Source: Paucibacter aquatile
GTDB lineage: Bacteria; Pseudomonadota; Gammaproteobacteria; Burkholderiales; Burkholderiaceae_C
Assembly: GCF_002885975.1 (NCBI RefSeq)
Contig: NZ_POSP01000003.1
Coordinates: 248,001-312,000 of the forward strand
Length of the DNA stretch: 64,000 bases
Reading direction: 5' to 3'
Below the pieces are notes generated by a model that saw only the letters and a program-made list of their open reading frames with translations, ran no database searches and was not told the origin of the DNA. Positions 42,174-54,068 of the stretch are shown here, piece after piece (positions within the stretch are counted from its first letter, which is position 1; each line of letters starts with the position of its first letter). Both the position numbers and the translations under genes were made by a program.

Positions 42174-43619
42174 TTACCAGCCGATGTCTTGCAGCAGCTT
42201 GAAGGTCAGATCCTGCGGCACCATGGGCGACTGGGTCAGGTCGGCGCTGATGGCCGGTTCCATCAACAGATTGCGGGTGGCCGATGTATCAAAGTGAGAC
42301 ACCGACGAGCCGCCCTGGAAAGGATTCGGCGCGAACATCAGCAGACGGCCTGCAGCGTCGGTACCGGCGTAACGAGTCATGTCCAGAGCCAGCGAGGCGT
42401 ACACGGCCGAAGTCGTGCGGGTGCGCTTACTCAGTGCAGCCAAGAGAGCGGCACCGTCGGCTTGCGTGATGCGCACCGAGGGGATGGTGACCGTCGGGTC
42501 ACTGCCACCCAGGCCCGTGACGGTGCCGGGTGCGTTGTCGGCCACCAGCACGGCCTTGGCACCTGCGTTCTGCAGGTTCTTCACCTTGACGGTGAAACCG
42601 CAGGTACCGCGGCTGACCAGGGCGATGTTGTTGCGCACGGCGATGGCGTTCAGGCCCGTCACCGGTTCGCAGGCCAGATCCAGCGCACCCGTCGCGGTCA
42701 CCACCGGCATGATCGCGCCCGTGATCGGGGTGGCGGTCAGGGCGGGGCCGAAGGAGGCTTCACCGACGGGATGGGCACCCGCGGTAGCACCGGCTTGCGA
42801 GCCGCTCACATTGAGTGCGGGCACGCCAGCGCGCAGCACCTGAGGCGCAGCCGCGTTGGTCAGCGGGCCGGTCCAGACCAGCTTGTCGCCGCTCAGGGCC
42901 GAGGCTTGACGCTCCGCATTGGTCATGTCCTTCCACAGCTTGCCGGTGGCCGTGCCCATCAGGTAATGGTCCCAGATGGCCGGGAAGCCGCCGTTCTGCG
43001 CACCGGTGGAGCCGTTGGTGAAGGTTTGGAAACCGACGCCATGGCCCATTTCATGCAGCAGGGTCACGACGAAGTCGATGTTCGTGCCGTGATTGCTGTC
43101 CAGGCCCAGGTAGAAGAAGGTGCCGTCCAGGCAACCCGTCTTGCCCAGCTTGGCATTGAAGTTGGCGTTGATCTGAGCCGCACCGGCGGTGCCCTGGTAG
43201 GCGCCGGCAATCTTGTTGGCCAGCGCGTACGAATACCAGGTGTTGGCCTTCGGTGCGTTGGGGAAGTTGCGGAAGATCGAGGTGGCGCCAGCGCTGCCCA
43301 GGGTCGCCGAAGTGGCCGTGCAGGCCAGGTCGGTGAACTGCGCATTGATGACGATGGGCTGATTGCTGGTCAGCGTCGCACCCCAGATGTTGGCGGCATG
43401 CGTGAAGGCGATCAGGCGCTGCTCACCCAGGGTGGTGCCGGTGTTGCCACCGACCGGGTCAACCGGCGTCGGGTCATTGAAGCCCACACCCGGCGCATTC
43501 ATGTTGTTGATGGTGATGATGGCCGCGGCTTGCGCTTGCAGGCTGGCACCCAGGAGGCCGGCGGCGATCAGCAGCGCGCCGGTGGCGAACTTGCCGCCGA
43601 TGAATTTATTTGTGCTCAT
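42174..43619 (-). CDS. exported zinc metalloprotease with PA domain
   Basis: A 481-aa protein. Signal peptide about residues 1-32 (KFATGALLIAAGLLGASLQAQAAA). The zinc motif HEMGHGVGFQTF lies near residues 189-200 and gives two His ligands and the catalytic Glu. A protease-associated (PA) domain is inserted at about 285-395 (NNIALVSRGTCGFTVKVKNLQNAGAKAVLVADNA). Cysteine pairs suggest disulfides. The ATG at 43619 is preferred to that at 43625 because AAAGG is 8 bases before it; either overlaps the end of the preceding gene, so translation is coupled. Substrate unknown; coupling to the PEP-CTERM neighbours suggests work at the cell surface. Confidence 0.88.
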   Translation of the reverse strand: MSTNKFIGGKFATGALLIAAGLLGASLQAQAAAIITINNMNAPGVGFNDPTPVDPVGGNTGTTLGEQRLIAFTHAANIWGATLTSNQPIVINAQFTDLACTATSATLGSAGATSIFRNFPNAPKANTWYSYALANKIAGAYQGTAGAAQINANFNAKLGKTGCLDGTFFYLGLDSNHGTNIDFVVTLLHEMGHGVGFQTFTNGSTGAQNGGFPAIWDHYLMGTATGKLWKDMTNAERQASALSGDKLVWTGPLTNAAAPQVLRAGVPALNVSGSQAGATAGAHPVGEASFGPALTATPITGAIMPVVTATGALDLACEPVTGLNAIAVRNNIALVSRGTCGFTVKVKNLQNAGAKAVLVADNAPGTVTGLGGSDPTVTIPSVRITQADGAALLAALSKRTRTTSAVYASLALDMTRYAGTDAAGRLLMFAPNPFQGGSSVSHFDTSATRNLLMEPAISADLTQSPMVPQDLTFKLLQDIGW

Positions 43620-44037
43620 GTGCATGCACCTTTGCTGTCTTGCTGATGGACTTCTTGCCCTTGACGATGGCCTGGGCGGCTTCGGCGCCGGTCACACAGG
43701 CGGTCTCGATGGTGCCGTCCGGATTGCGCACGGCCACCGAGAAGGACTGGCTGCTTTCATCCAGCTCTTGCTCGACCGTGCCGTCGCGGTGGTACACCGG
43801 CGCCGGGTTGATCTTGCCAGTCAGCAGGCCGCGCGGTTGGCTGGCAGCGTTGCTCACACGGCCGGCGGCGGCCTTGCCTCGCAGGGCCTGGGCTTCGGCG
43901 GCGGTCGGTGCACGCAGAGCGCCGGTCTCGGGGTCTTTGGCGACAGTCTGGCTGGCCGCTTGGGCCAGACCAGCCACGGCCATCAAGGCCGCGGCGCTTG
44001 CAAGCCGCAGGGCTTGCTGGGTTTTCTTTTCAATCAT
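43606..44037 (-). CDS. post-PEP-CTERM-1 domain-like exported protein
   Basis: A 143-aa protein with a signal peptide (about residues 1-27, ending AGLAQA). The mature part has the DPETGALRAPTAAEAQAL stretch, a central GTVEQELDESSQSFSVAVRNPDGTIETACVTG with one cysteine, and a Lys/His-rich end (KVHAHEHK). This pattern matches, from memory, the small family often encoded just after PEP-CTERM proteins. Its function is not known. It lies 91 bases behind the PEP-CTERM gene and overlaps the metalloprotease start by 14 bases, so the three genes look like one unit. Confidence 0.72.
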   Translation of the reverse strand: MIEKKTQQALRLASAAALMAVAGLAQAASQTVAKDPETGALRAPTAAEAQALRGKAAAGRVSNAASQPRGLLTGKINPAPVYHRDGTVEQELDESSQSFSVAVRNPDGTIETACVTGAEAAQAIVKGKKSISKTAKVHAHEHK

Positions 44038-44128
44038 GGCAATGTCCTTGTGTGGAGAGCCGAATCTGTGTTTCCGAGCTTGGGCAGCGAACGCTAGCGC
44101 CGGAGGCAGCGTTGCGGCCCCGGCGTTC

Positions 44129-44758
44129 TCAGTCTTGGCGGCGGCGCAGGAAAGCCAGGCCCAGCACGCCCAGACCCATCAGGGCGAAGCTGGCGGGTTC
44201 CGGCACGGCGCTGACGCTGACGCTGTCGATCGCAGCCAAATTGGCCGTGGCGGCGTCGCTGACGGCGTATTCGAAGGCAATGCGGCCGGTGGCAGCGCTC
44301 GGCAGGGCGAAGGTGTACTGCGTCCAGCCCGAGGTACTCAGCGTCACGGTGCCCAGCAGACTGGTGAAGCTGGAGGTGGCGACGTCCGCGCCTGCGTTGA
44401 AGTAGACCTTGACCGTGTCCGAGAAGCCTTCGACAGCTTCCGTGCGAGCAAAGAAGCTCACGGTGTTGGCACCACCCAGGGTCAGCTCGGGGCTGATCAA
44501 CCAGTTGGAAATGCTGCCGGCACCGGCGGCCGCGCTCAGGAAGTTGGCGGCGGCATAAGAGCCGCTGCCACCCGACTGGGCCGCGAAATACTCGGGCACG
44601 CCCTGGAACCAAGCCTGACCGGCGGGGCTGCTGTTGTTGGTCAAGGTCCAGCCGGAGGCGGCCAGGTTGTCAAAACCCTCGGTGTAGGTGTCAGCTTGCG
44701 CAGCAAGGGCCAGCGTCGCGCCGGCCAATCCCAACAAGCATTTTTTAGCTAGTTTCAT
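44129..44758 (-). CDS. PEP-CTERM surface protein with choice-of-anchor J type domain
   Basis: A 209-aa exported protein. Signal peptide about residues 1-22 (MKLAKKCLLGLAGATLALAAQA). The middle is a jelly-roll domain of the cleaved-adhesin / choice-of-anchor J kind (GWTLTNNSS, SNWLISPELTLGGANTVSFFART, SDTVKVYFNAG). The C-terminus is a textbook PEP-CTERM sorting signal: VPEPASFALMGLGVLGLAFLRRR, that is PEP motif, helix and basic tail. Exosortase EpsH/XrtA would cut it for release to the surface or biofilm matrix; no exosortase gene is in the window. Start at 44758 has GAGGAAA as ribosome binding site. Confidence 0.93.
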   Translation of the reverse strand: MKLAKKCLLGLAGATLALAAQADTYTEGFDNLAASGWTLTNNSSPAGQAWFQGVPEYFAAQSGGSGSYAAANFLSAAAGAGSISNWLISPELTLGGANTVSFFARTEAVEGFSDTVKVYFNAGADVATSSFTSLLGTVTLSTSGWTQYTFALPSAATGRIAFEYAVSDAATANLAAIDSVSVSAVPEPASFALMGLGVLGLAFLRRRQD

Positions 44759-44938
44759 AGTTTCCTCGTCTTCCCCTCGAAAGAGGTGTTGATCAGCCCT
44801 CGGCAGCAACACTGCTTGCGCGAGCGTTACAACCGAAGAACGTGATGGCAGCGTAGAACCCCGGTGATATTTCACATATGCGTACAAAGCCCTAAGCCCC
44901 CTCAGCCATGGGGGATGGGAAAACACGGAGGCAGGAAT

Positions 44939-44966
44939 GAAAAAGGCAGCCGCTAGCGGCTGCCTT
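44939..44966 (-). terminator. intrinsic terminator after livF
   Basis: Minus strand: AAGGCAGCCGCTAGCGGCTGCC, a near-perfect 22-base palindrome, followed by TTTTT. It separates the liv operon from the PEP-CTERM genes. Confidence 0.9.
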
Positions 44967-45035
44967 CGAAAGCAAGACCTGACCCTGTCTTGCGGTTGAA
45001 GCGGGTCCGGATGTGGCGGAGCTCACTCGCCCACT

Positions 45036-45761
<726 letters not shown>

Positions 45762-45800
45762 GTGGGTGTCGCCTTGTTGCTGGTGATCCTGGGGCCGCGA

Positions 45801-46598
45801 TCAGTGGGCTGCATGCCCGGCGCCCAGATAGGCTTCGATCACTTTCTCGTTGCGCTGCACGTCGTAGGGCGTGCCTTCGGCAATCTGCTTGCCGTAGTCC
45901 AGCACCGTGACGCGGTCGCACAGACCCATCACCAGCTTCACATCGTGTTCGATCAGGAGGATGGTGCGGCCGTCCTTGCGGATGCGGTCGATCAGCTCGC
46001 GCAGCACCACCTTCTCGGTGGCGTTCATGCCGGCGGCGGGCTCGTCCAGGGCGATCAGCTTGGGGTCGGTGGCCAGGGCGCGCGCGATCTCCAGCCGGCG
46101 CTGGTCGCCGTAGCTGAGCGTGCGGGCCTTGTATTCGGCGTACTTGCCGATGCCCACGTAATCAAGCAGTTCCTGGGCACGCTTGGCAATCGCCGCCTCC
46201 TCGGCCTTGAAGCCGGGGGTGCGGAAGATGGCGCCGATCAGGCCCGAACCGGAGCGCACATGGCGCCCCACCATCACGTTCTCCAGCGCCGTCATCTCGG
46301 CAAACAGCCGGATGTTCTGGAAGGTGCGCGCGATGCCGGTCTTGGCCACTTCGTGCACGGCGGTCGGGGCATAGGGCTTGCCGCCGAGCTCGAACGTGCC
46401 GCCGTCCGGGGTGTACAGGCCCGTGATGACGTTGAAGAAGGTGGTCTTGCCCGCGCCGTTGGGGCCGATCAGGCCGTAGACCTGGCCTTTGTTGATCTGG
46501 ATGCCCACGTCGGAGAGGGCTTGCAGGCCGCCGAAGCGCTTGGACACACCGGCGACTTTGAGCACCACATCTGCGTTGCTGTTGTTGTTGCTTGTCAT
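45801..46598 (-). CDS. livG: branched-chain amino-acid ABC transporter ATP-binding protein LivG
   Basis: The partner ATPase, 265 aa. Walker A LIGPNGAGKTTFFNVITGLY, signature TLSYGDQRRLEIARALA, Walker B LIALDEPAAGMNATEKVVLRELI and LLIEHDVKLVMGLCDRVTVLDYGK, which is the LivG-type extended H-loop region. The end YLGAGHAAH is normal for the family. It lies 28 bases behind livM and before livF in the standard livHMGF order. Confidence 0.95.
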   Translation of the reverse strand: MTSNNNSNADVVLKVAGVSKRFGGLQALSDVGIQINKGQVYGLIGPNGAGKTTFFNVITGLYTPDGGTFELGGKPYAPTAVHEVAKTGIARTFQNIRLFAEMTALENVMVGRHVRSGSGLIGAIFRTPGFKAEEAAIAKRAQELLDYVGIGKYAEYKARTLSYGDQRRLEIARALATDPKLIALDEPAAGMNATEKVVLRELIDRIRKDGRTILLIEHDVKLVMGLCDRVTVLDYGKQIAEGTPYDVQRNEKVIEAYLGAGHAAH

Positions 46599-46626
46599 GG
46601 CTTGTTTTCCTTTGCAGACCCGGTGT

Positions 46627-47712
<1,086 letters not shown>

Positions 47713-47733
47713 GGTCTGTGTCTCCTTGGGGCC

Positions 47734-48657
47734 TCAAGCCCGATCCGCCACGCGCTCGCCCAGCAGGCCCGAGGGCCGCAGCGTCAGCACCAGGATCAGC
47801 GCAATGAAGGCAAAGATGTCGGCATAGTGGCTGCCCAGCACGCCACCGGTCAGGTCACCCAGATAGCCCGCACCGATGGCCTCGATCAGGCCCAGCAGCA
47901 CGCCGCCCACCATGGCCCCGGCCAGGTTGCCAATGCCACCCAGCACCGCCGCCGTGAAGGCCTTCAGCCCCGGCATGAAGCCCATGGTGTGCTGCACCGT
48001 GCCGTAGTTGGCCGCCCACATCAGGCCGGCCACCGCGGCCAGCGCCGCACCGATCACAAAGGTGGTCGAGATGATGAAGTCAGGCTTCACCCCCATCAGG
48101 CCCGCCACCTTGGGGTTCTCGGCCGTGGCCCGCATCGCGCGGCCCAGCTTCGTGTGATTCACCAGCCACATCAGCGTGGCCAGAATCATCACCGTGGCGC
48201 CCAGGATCACGCACTGCGTCACCGTGATCACCGGCCCGCCCAGATCGATCGGCGTGGTCGGCAGCAGCAGCGGGAAGGGCTTGGGATTGGGCTTCCAGAT
48301 GATCATGGCCAGGGTCTGCAGCAGCAGCGACATGCCCATGGCCGTGATCAGCGGTGCCAGACGCGGCGCATTGCGCAGCGGCCGGTAGGCGATCTTCTCC
48401 ACCAAAAAGTTCAGCGTCGTGCACACCAGCACCGCACAGCCCAGCGCGATCAGCATCAGCGCCCAGCCCGGCAGCCCAGAGCCCGCCAGCGCGCTGATCA
48501 CCGTCCAGCTCACCAGCGCCCCCACCATCAAAATCTCACCGTGCGCAAAATTGATCAGGTTGATGATGCCGTACACCATCGTGTACCCCAGCGCCACCAG
48601 CGCATACATGCTCCCGAGCACCAGCCCGTTGATGATTTGCTGGAAAAAAGTTTCCAT
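47734..48657 (-). CDS. livH: branched-chain amino-acid ABC transporter permease LivH
   Basis: Inner-membrane permease of 307 aa: METFFQQIINGLVLGSMYALVALGYTMVYGIINLINFAHGE at the start is the LivH signature, and GRAMRATAENPKVAGLMGVKPD is the ATPase contact. Start at 48657 has AAGGACG as ribosome binding site. It is the first gene of livHMGF. A near-consensus sigma-54 promoter lies 53-68 bases upstream. The periplasmic binding protein gene (livK) that usually accompanies these four genes is not in the window. Confidence 0.95.
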   Translation of the reverse strand: METFFQQIINGLVLGSMYALVALGYTMVYGIINLINFAHGEILMVGALVSWTVISALAGSGLPGWALMLIALGCAVLVCTTLNFLVEKIAYRPLRNAPRLAPLITAMGMSLLLQTLAMIIWKPNPKPFPLLLPTTPIDLGGPVITVTQCVILGATVMILATLMWLVNHTKLGRAMRATAENPKVAGLMGVKPDFIISTTFVIGAALAAVAGLMWAANYGTVQHTMGFMPGLKAFTAAVLGGIGNLAGAMVGGVLLGLIEAIGAGYLGDLTGGVLGSHYADIFAFIALILVLTLRPSGLLGERVADRA

Positions 48658-48966
48658 AGATGTCGTCCTTTTTTTGTGTCGACTGTGGCGTCGAACTGGG
48701 CAGGAGGTTTGCAAGCGACATGCCAAAAATCACGATTTGCGGGTATTCACCGAGGGCCTCCCATGAAGCGGGAGGAGCCCGCAGACCGGGCGGCAAGCGC
48801 CCTCGGGCGGAATCCGACACCGGCTGCCGCCAGCCAGGGCGGAAATCCGCACAAGACCTGCTTGAACGCCGCGCCCCAGTGAGAACTCGGCGCCACAAGC
48901 CGCGGCCTTCGAGCTCCAAGTGGGCTCGCAAATTGGGCACACTACGCAGCCCGCAGGCTGCCACGC
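48658..48966. other. 309-base divergent control region, livH / histidine kinase
   Basis: Holds the sigma-54 promoter at 48710-48725 for livHMGF. A dyad GCAGCC-4-GGCTGC at 48946-48961 lies directly before the kinase start. Between them is GC-rich DNA with CGGG-rich partial repeats (around 48770-48820) that could hold activator binding sites, though none is clear by eye. Confidence 0.5.
48710..48725 (-). promoter_or_regulatory. sigma-54 promoter of livHMGF
   Basis: Minus strand TGGCATGTCGCTTGCA: the -24 element TGGCAT and the -12 element TTGCA with the exact 5-base spacer, one substitution from the TGGCAC-N5-TTGCA consensus. The GG and GC doublets are 10 bases apart as required. Transcription would start near 48699, giving a leader of about 43 bases. 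A sigma-54 activator is encoded divergently at 50986. Confidence 0.8.
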
Positions 48967-50934
48967 ATGAATCCGCCCTCCTCGCTTCCCTTCCCCGCCT
49001 CCGCTGCCAGCACTGCAGCCAGCCCGGCCGCACGCCGCCGGCTGCAGCCCTGGGTGCTGGCCTGCGCCGGCCTGGCCCTGGCGGTGCTCGGCGCAGCCCT
49101 GGGCCAACGCCTGAGTGAGCGCGCCGGATTGGCCCAGCTGGCGGCGGTGGCCAATGAGCGTCTGGAACTCTACGCCGCGGGCCTGGAGGCCGAGCTGGGC
49201 CGGCATGCCTATCTGCCGGGCCTGCTCAGTGTCGACACCGATGTGCAGGCCTTGCTGGCCCGCCCCGACAGCGAGGCCTTGCGGACGCAGACCCGGATCA
49301 AGCTGGCCCGTGTGCGGGTGCGCTCGGGCCTGAGCCTGGCCTTCATCAGCGATGCCCATGGCCGGGTGCTGGCCTCCAGCAACAACTACAACCCGCAGGG
49401 CTCAATCGCCGACACAGAGACGGCCCAGGAACCAGATGCCGAGGCGCGCCGCCTGGCGCTGCGCCTGGGCGAGCGCCTGCTCAGCGGGCCGGGCCAGTTT
49501 TTTGCCGCACATGAAGACAACGGCAGCAGCGACTACTTCCTCGTCCAGCCGCTGCGGCGCGCCGGCCAGCGTTGGGGTCAGATCGTGCTCAAGCTCAATC
49601 TCGCGCCCCTGGAGGCCACTTGGGTGGACCAAGGCCTGCGCTCGCAGGGCGAAAAGCTGCTGGTGGTCGATGGCCAGGGCGTGGTCATCATGTCCTCAGT
49701 GCCGACCTGGAAGTACCACATGCTGGGAAGTTCCAGTGCCGAGCAGCGCGCCGCCCTGCGCGCCAGCGGCCACTACGCGGGCACGCTGGAAGACACGCTG
49801 GGCCTGGACATGAAGGCGCTGAGCCAGCAGCAGAACGCCCTGGTGCAGCTCCCGTCCTGGGACCCGGCACGACCGCAGCAGCGCCACCGCCTGCTGGCGC
49901 AGGAGCTGGCCGTCGTGCCCCTGGGCTTGCGCCTGGTCACCCTGTCCGATCCCGCTGAAGTCTGGCGCCAGGCCCGCTTTGTCGCCTGGGGCGGCGCGGC
50001 CCTGGGCGCGGCGCTCAGCCTGCTGGCGCTCTATCTGCTGGCGCGACGGCGCGCCCATGCCGAGCTGGAGCGCCAGGTGAGCGAGCGCACGGCCGAGCTG
50101 CAGCTCAGCAATGCCGAACTCAAACGCCAGATCGCCCAGCGCCTGCAAGCCGAGGACGAGCTGATGCAGGCGGCCAAGCTGGCCGTGCTGGGCCAGATGT
50201 CGGCCGGCATCTCGCATGAGATCAATCAGCCCTTGACCGCCTTGCGCGCGCTCTCGCGCAACAGCCTGCTGCTGCTCGACAAGGGCCGCTACACCACCGT
50301 GGGCGAGAACCTCGGCGCGATCGACGCCATGGTCGAGCGCATGAGCCAGATCACCCGGCAACTGAAGAGCTTTGCCCGCAAGGCGCAAAGCGCCAGCGCA
50401 CCGGTTTCACTGGCCGCCGCAGTGGAAGGCGCGCGCGTGCTGCTGGGCCACCGCATCGAGGCCGAGCAGGTGCGGCTGGAGCTGGCCATCGCGCCCGAGC
50501 TGCGCGTCAACTGCGAGGCCAACCGCTTGGAGCAGGTGCTGATCAATCTGATGGCCAATGCCCTGGACGCCATGGCCGAACTGCCGCTTGCCGAGGACGG
50601 CAGCCCGCGGCCCCGCCATCTGCGCCTGAGCACCGCGCCGTTTGAGGACGAGAGCAAGAGCCCGGGTGAACGCCTGGGCCGCGTCTGGGTGCGCGTCTGC
50701 GACAGCGGAGCCGGCATGGCGCCCGAGCAGATGGCGCGTTTGTTCGAACCCTTTTTCACCACCAAGCCGCCGGGCCAGGGCCTGGGCCTAGGCCTGGTGA
50801 TTTCCGCCAAGATCGTGCACGAGTTTGGCGGCACGCTGCGCGCGCGGCCGGCCGGCCGCAGCGATGATGTGGGCAGCCTGCCCGGCATGTGTTTCGAGTT
50901 CGACCTCGAGCTGGCGCCGGCCGACTACCGCTGA
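48967..50934 (+). CDS. sensor histidine kinase, DctB type
   Basis: Inner-membrane kinase of 655 aa. A helix at about 28-46 (PWVLACAGLALAVLGAALG) and one at about 337-358 bracket a large periplasmic sensor of the double-Cache kind found in DctB, which senses C4-dicarboxylates or acidic amino acids. A coiled coil follows. The HisKA domain has H417 in GQMSAGISHEINQPLTALRALSRN; the ATPase domain has LEQVLINLMANALDAM (N box), DSGAGM (G1), FEPFFTTK and GLGLGLVIS (G2). The response regulator gene follows after 51 bases. The HEINQPL box is the DctB class. AauS, which senses acidic amino acids in Pseudomonas, is a similar protein. Confidence 0.93.
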   Translation: MNPPSSLPFPASAASTAASPAARRRLQPWVLACAGLALAVLGAALGQRLSERAGLAQLAAVANERLELYAAGLEAELGRHAYLPGLLSVDTDVQALLARPDSEALRTQTRIKLARVRVRSGLSLAFISDAHGRVLASSNNYNPQGSIADTETAQEPDAEARRLALRLGERLLSGPGQFFAAHEDNGSSDYFLVQPLRRAGQRWGQIVLKLNLAPLEATWVDQGLRSQGEKLLVVDGQGVVIMSSVPTWKYHMLGSSSAEQRAALRASGHYAGTLEDTLGLDMKALSQQQNALVQLPSWDPARPQQRHRLLAQELAVVPLGLRLVTLSDPAEVWRQARFVAWGGAALGAALSLLALYLLARRRAHAELERQVSERTAELQLSNAELKRQIAQRLQAEDELMQAAKLAVLGQMSAGISHEINQPLTALRALSRNSLLLLDKGRYTTVGENLGAIDAMVERMSQITRQLKSFARKAQSASAPVSLAAAVEGARVLLGHRIEAEQVRLELAIAPELRVNCEANRLEQVLINLMANALDAMAELPLAEDGSPRPRHLRLSTAPFEDESKSPGERLGRVWVRVCDSGAGMAPEQMARLFEPFFTTKPPGQGLGLGLVISAKIVHEFGGTLRARPAGRSDDVGSLPGMCFEFDLELAPADYR

Positions 50935-50985
50935 CGCGCTCACCCATTCACCCGTTCACCTCTTCACCCGGAAAGCTACCCATCC

Positions 50986-52332
<1,347 letters not shown>

Positions 52333-52349
52333 AGCAATGACCGCCAGTT

Positions 52350-53270
52350 TCAGCGGTAATGCGCTGGATCGGGCGAATCGCTGGGCTGCTCGATCAGGCG
52401 CTGAAACGCAGGGCTCATGGGCAGGCGCAGATTCAGTCCCGAACCCGGCAGCGGGCTCTCGAACCAGCGCTGGTAGATGCGGCGGATCTCGCCGCTGCGG
52501 AACAAGGCCCGCAGAACCTCATCGACCAGCTGCTTGAAGCCCGGATCGCCCTGCGCCAAGCCCAGGGCATAGGGCTCGATCGAAAAAGACGCCTCGGAGA
52601 TCAGGTAGTCCTGGGGCCGGCCGCTGCCGGCCAGCCAGGTGCGCAGCAGCACATCGTCCATGGCATAGGCCACGGCACGGCCGGTCTGCAGCAGGCGGAA
52701 GGCGTCCTTGTCGTCCTGGCCTACCAGGATCTTCATGTCCAGCTCGCGGGTCTGGTTGAGCTGGTGCAGGAACTGGATGCTGGTGGTGGCGATGGTGGAC
52801 GCCACCGGCTGGCCGCGCAAATCTTCCACACTGCGGATCGGCTGCTGGCGCTTGGACAGCAGGCGGGTCTCGGCCACAAAAGTGGTCAGAGAAAACGCCT
52901 GGATGCGCTGGCGCTCGGCCGTGTGGGTGGTGATGCCGCACTCCAGATCGACCGCACCATTGGCCACCATAGGCATGCGGGTGGCCGAACTGACGCTGAC
53001 CATCTTGGCTTCCAGCTCCGGCAGCTGCAATCGCTCACGCACCGCCTGGACCACCCGCTCGCACAACTCGATCGAGTAACCCACCGGCTTGAGATCGGCA
53101 TCAAGGTAGGAAAACGGCGCCGAGGCCACGCGGTAGCCGAGCACGATCACGCCCGTGTCGCGGATCTTGCGCAGGGTGGGTGAACTCAGGGGCTCGGCCG
53201 CCCGCGCCGTCAGCAGCGACAGGCCGATCAGCAGGAGCAGAGCGAAAGACCGGAAACAGGTGTTGAACAT
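52350..53270 (-). CDS. amino-acid ABC transporter substrate-binding protein (GltI-like)
   Basis: A 306-aa periplasmic binding protein of family 3. Signal peptide about residues 1-24 (ALLLLIGLSLLTARA). The mature protein shows TLRKIRDTGVIVLGYRVASAPFSYLDADLKPVGYSIELCERV, then NGAVDLECGITTHTAERQRIQAFS, close to glutamate/aspartate-binding proteins, and DAFRLLQTGRAVAYAMDDVLL. No permease or ATPase genes of the GltJKL type are adjacent. It converges on the DctD-type gene, 17 bases away. Possibly it feeds another transporter or presents ligand to the neighbouring sensor; both are inference. Confidence 0.88.
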   Translation of the reverse strand: MFNTCFRSFALLLLIGLSLLTARAAEPLSSPTLRKIRDTGVIVLGYRVASAPFSYLDADLKPVGYSIELCERVVQAVRERLQLPELEAKMVSVSSATRMPMVANGAVDLECGITTHTAERQRIQAFSLTTFVAETRLLSKRQQPIRSVEDLRGQPVASTIATTSIQFLHQLNQTRELDMKILVGQDDKDAFRLLQTGRAVAYAMDDVLLRTWLAGSGRPQDYLISEASFSIEPYALGLAQGDPGFKQLVDEVLRALFRSGEIRRIYQRWFESPLPGSGLNLRLPMSPAFQRLIEQPSDSPDPAHYR

Positions 53271-53363
53271 GAGGCGAGGTCGAGACAGAGGCCGCGGGAA
53301 GCTGCTGCGGAAAAGCTGCCGCGATTGTCACAGCTGCCGCGCGCGGCGCGAGCCTGTGGCAGG

Positions 53364-54068
53364 ATGACTGCCCTGATGAACCCTCACTCGCCTTCTCTCG
53401 ACGCCGCCGCCCGTGATGCGGCATGGCGCGAAGTCCTGCCTCTGGAGCAGGCCCTGGCCGCCCTGCCCGCTCACAGCCAGGACTTGCTGCAAGAGGCGCG
53501 CAAAACGTGGTGCCGCGAACAAGGCCTGCTGCTCTTCGCCTACGGCTCGCTGATCTGGCGCCCGGGCTTTGAAGCGGCCGAGCAATGGCCGGCGCGGGTC
53601 CAGGGCTACCACCGCGCGCTGCGCCTGCGCAGCCTGTCCAACCGTGGCAATCGCGAACAACCCGGCCTGGTGCTGACCCTGCTGCCCGGCGGCAGCTGCC
53701 GCGGCCTGGTCTACCGGGTGGCGCCCGAGCACAGCGCGCGGGTCCTGGACGAGCTCTGGGTGCGCGAGATGGTGGTGGGCTCGTACACGCCGCGTTGGCT
53801 GCATTGCCACACAAAGGCCGGCCCCCGTTTGGCGCTGAGCTTCACGCTCAAGCGCAACAGCCCGGCCCGGGTCGGCCCGCTGGACGATGCCGCCTTGCTG
53901 CATATCCTGCGCCATGCTCGCGGCCGTTACGGCAGCACCCTGGACTATCTGCAGCGCTGCGTGCTGGGCCTGCGCGCGCACGGCATCCATGACCGCGAAC
54001 TTGAGCGGCAGCTGCATCTGGCCGCCACCCACGGCCTGTGCGAAACCCTGGCGCCGATCAGGCGCTGA
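53364..54068 (+). CDS. ChaC-like gamma-glutamylcyclotransferase
   Basis: A 234-aa cytoplasmic enzyme of the ChaC family, which cleaves glutathione to 5-oxoproline and Cys-Gly. The nucleotide-like loop FAYGSLIWRPGFEA and the catalytic glutamate region LDELWVREMVVGSYTPRW are present, and RGLVYRVAPEHSARVLDEL links them. The C-terminal YLQRCVLGLRAHGIHDRELERQL helix matches bacterial ChaC. The start is either 53364 or the ATG at 53376. It is divergent from the binding-protein gene, and its last 11 bases overlap the end of the converging nucleotidyltransferase gene. Confidence 0.9.
   Translation: MTALMNPHSPSLDAAARDAAWREVLPLEQALAALPAHSQDLLQEARKTWCREQGLLLFAYGSLIWRPGFEAAEQWPARVQGYHRALRLRSLSNRGNREQPGLVLTLLPGGSCRGLVYRVAPEHSARVLDELWVREMVVGSYTPRWLHCHTKAGPRLALSFTLKRNSPARVGPLDDAALLHILRHARGRYGSTLDYLQRCVLGLRAHGIHDRELERQLHLAATHGLCETLAPIRR

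Noticed and set aside
53357..53372. Sigma-54-like sequence TGGCAG-N5-CTGCC before the ChaC gene
   Set aside because: Two mismatches to the key elements, and it overlaps the likely start codon of the gene it would serve.
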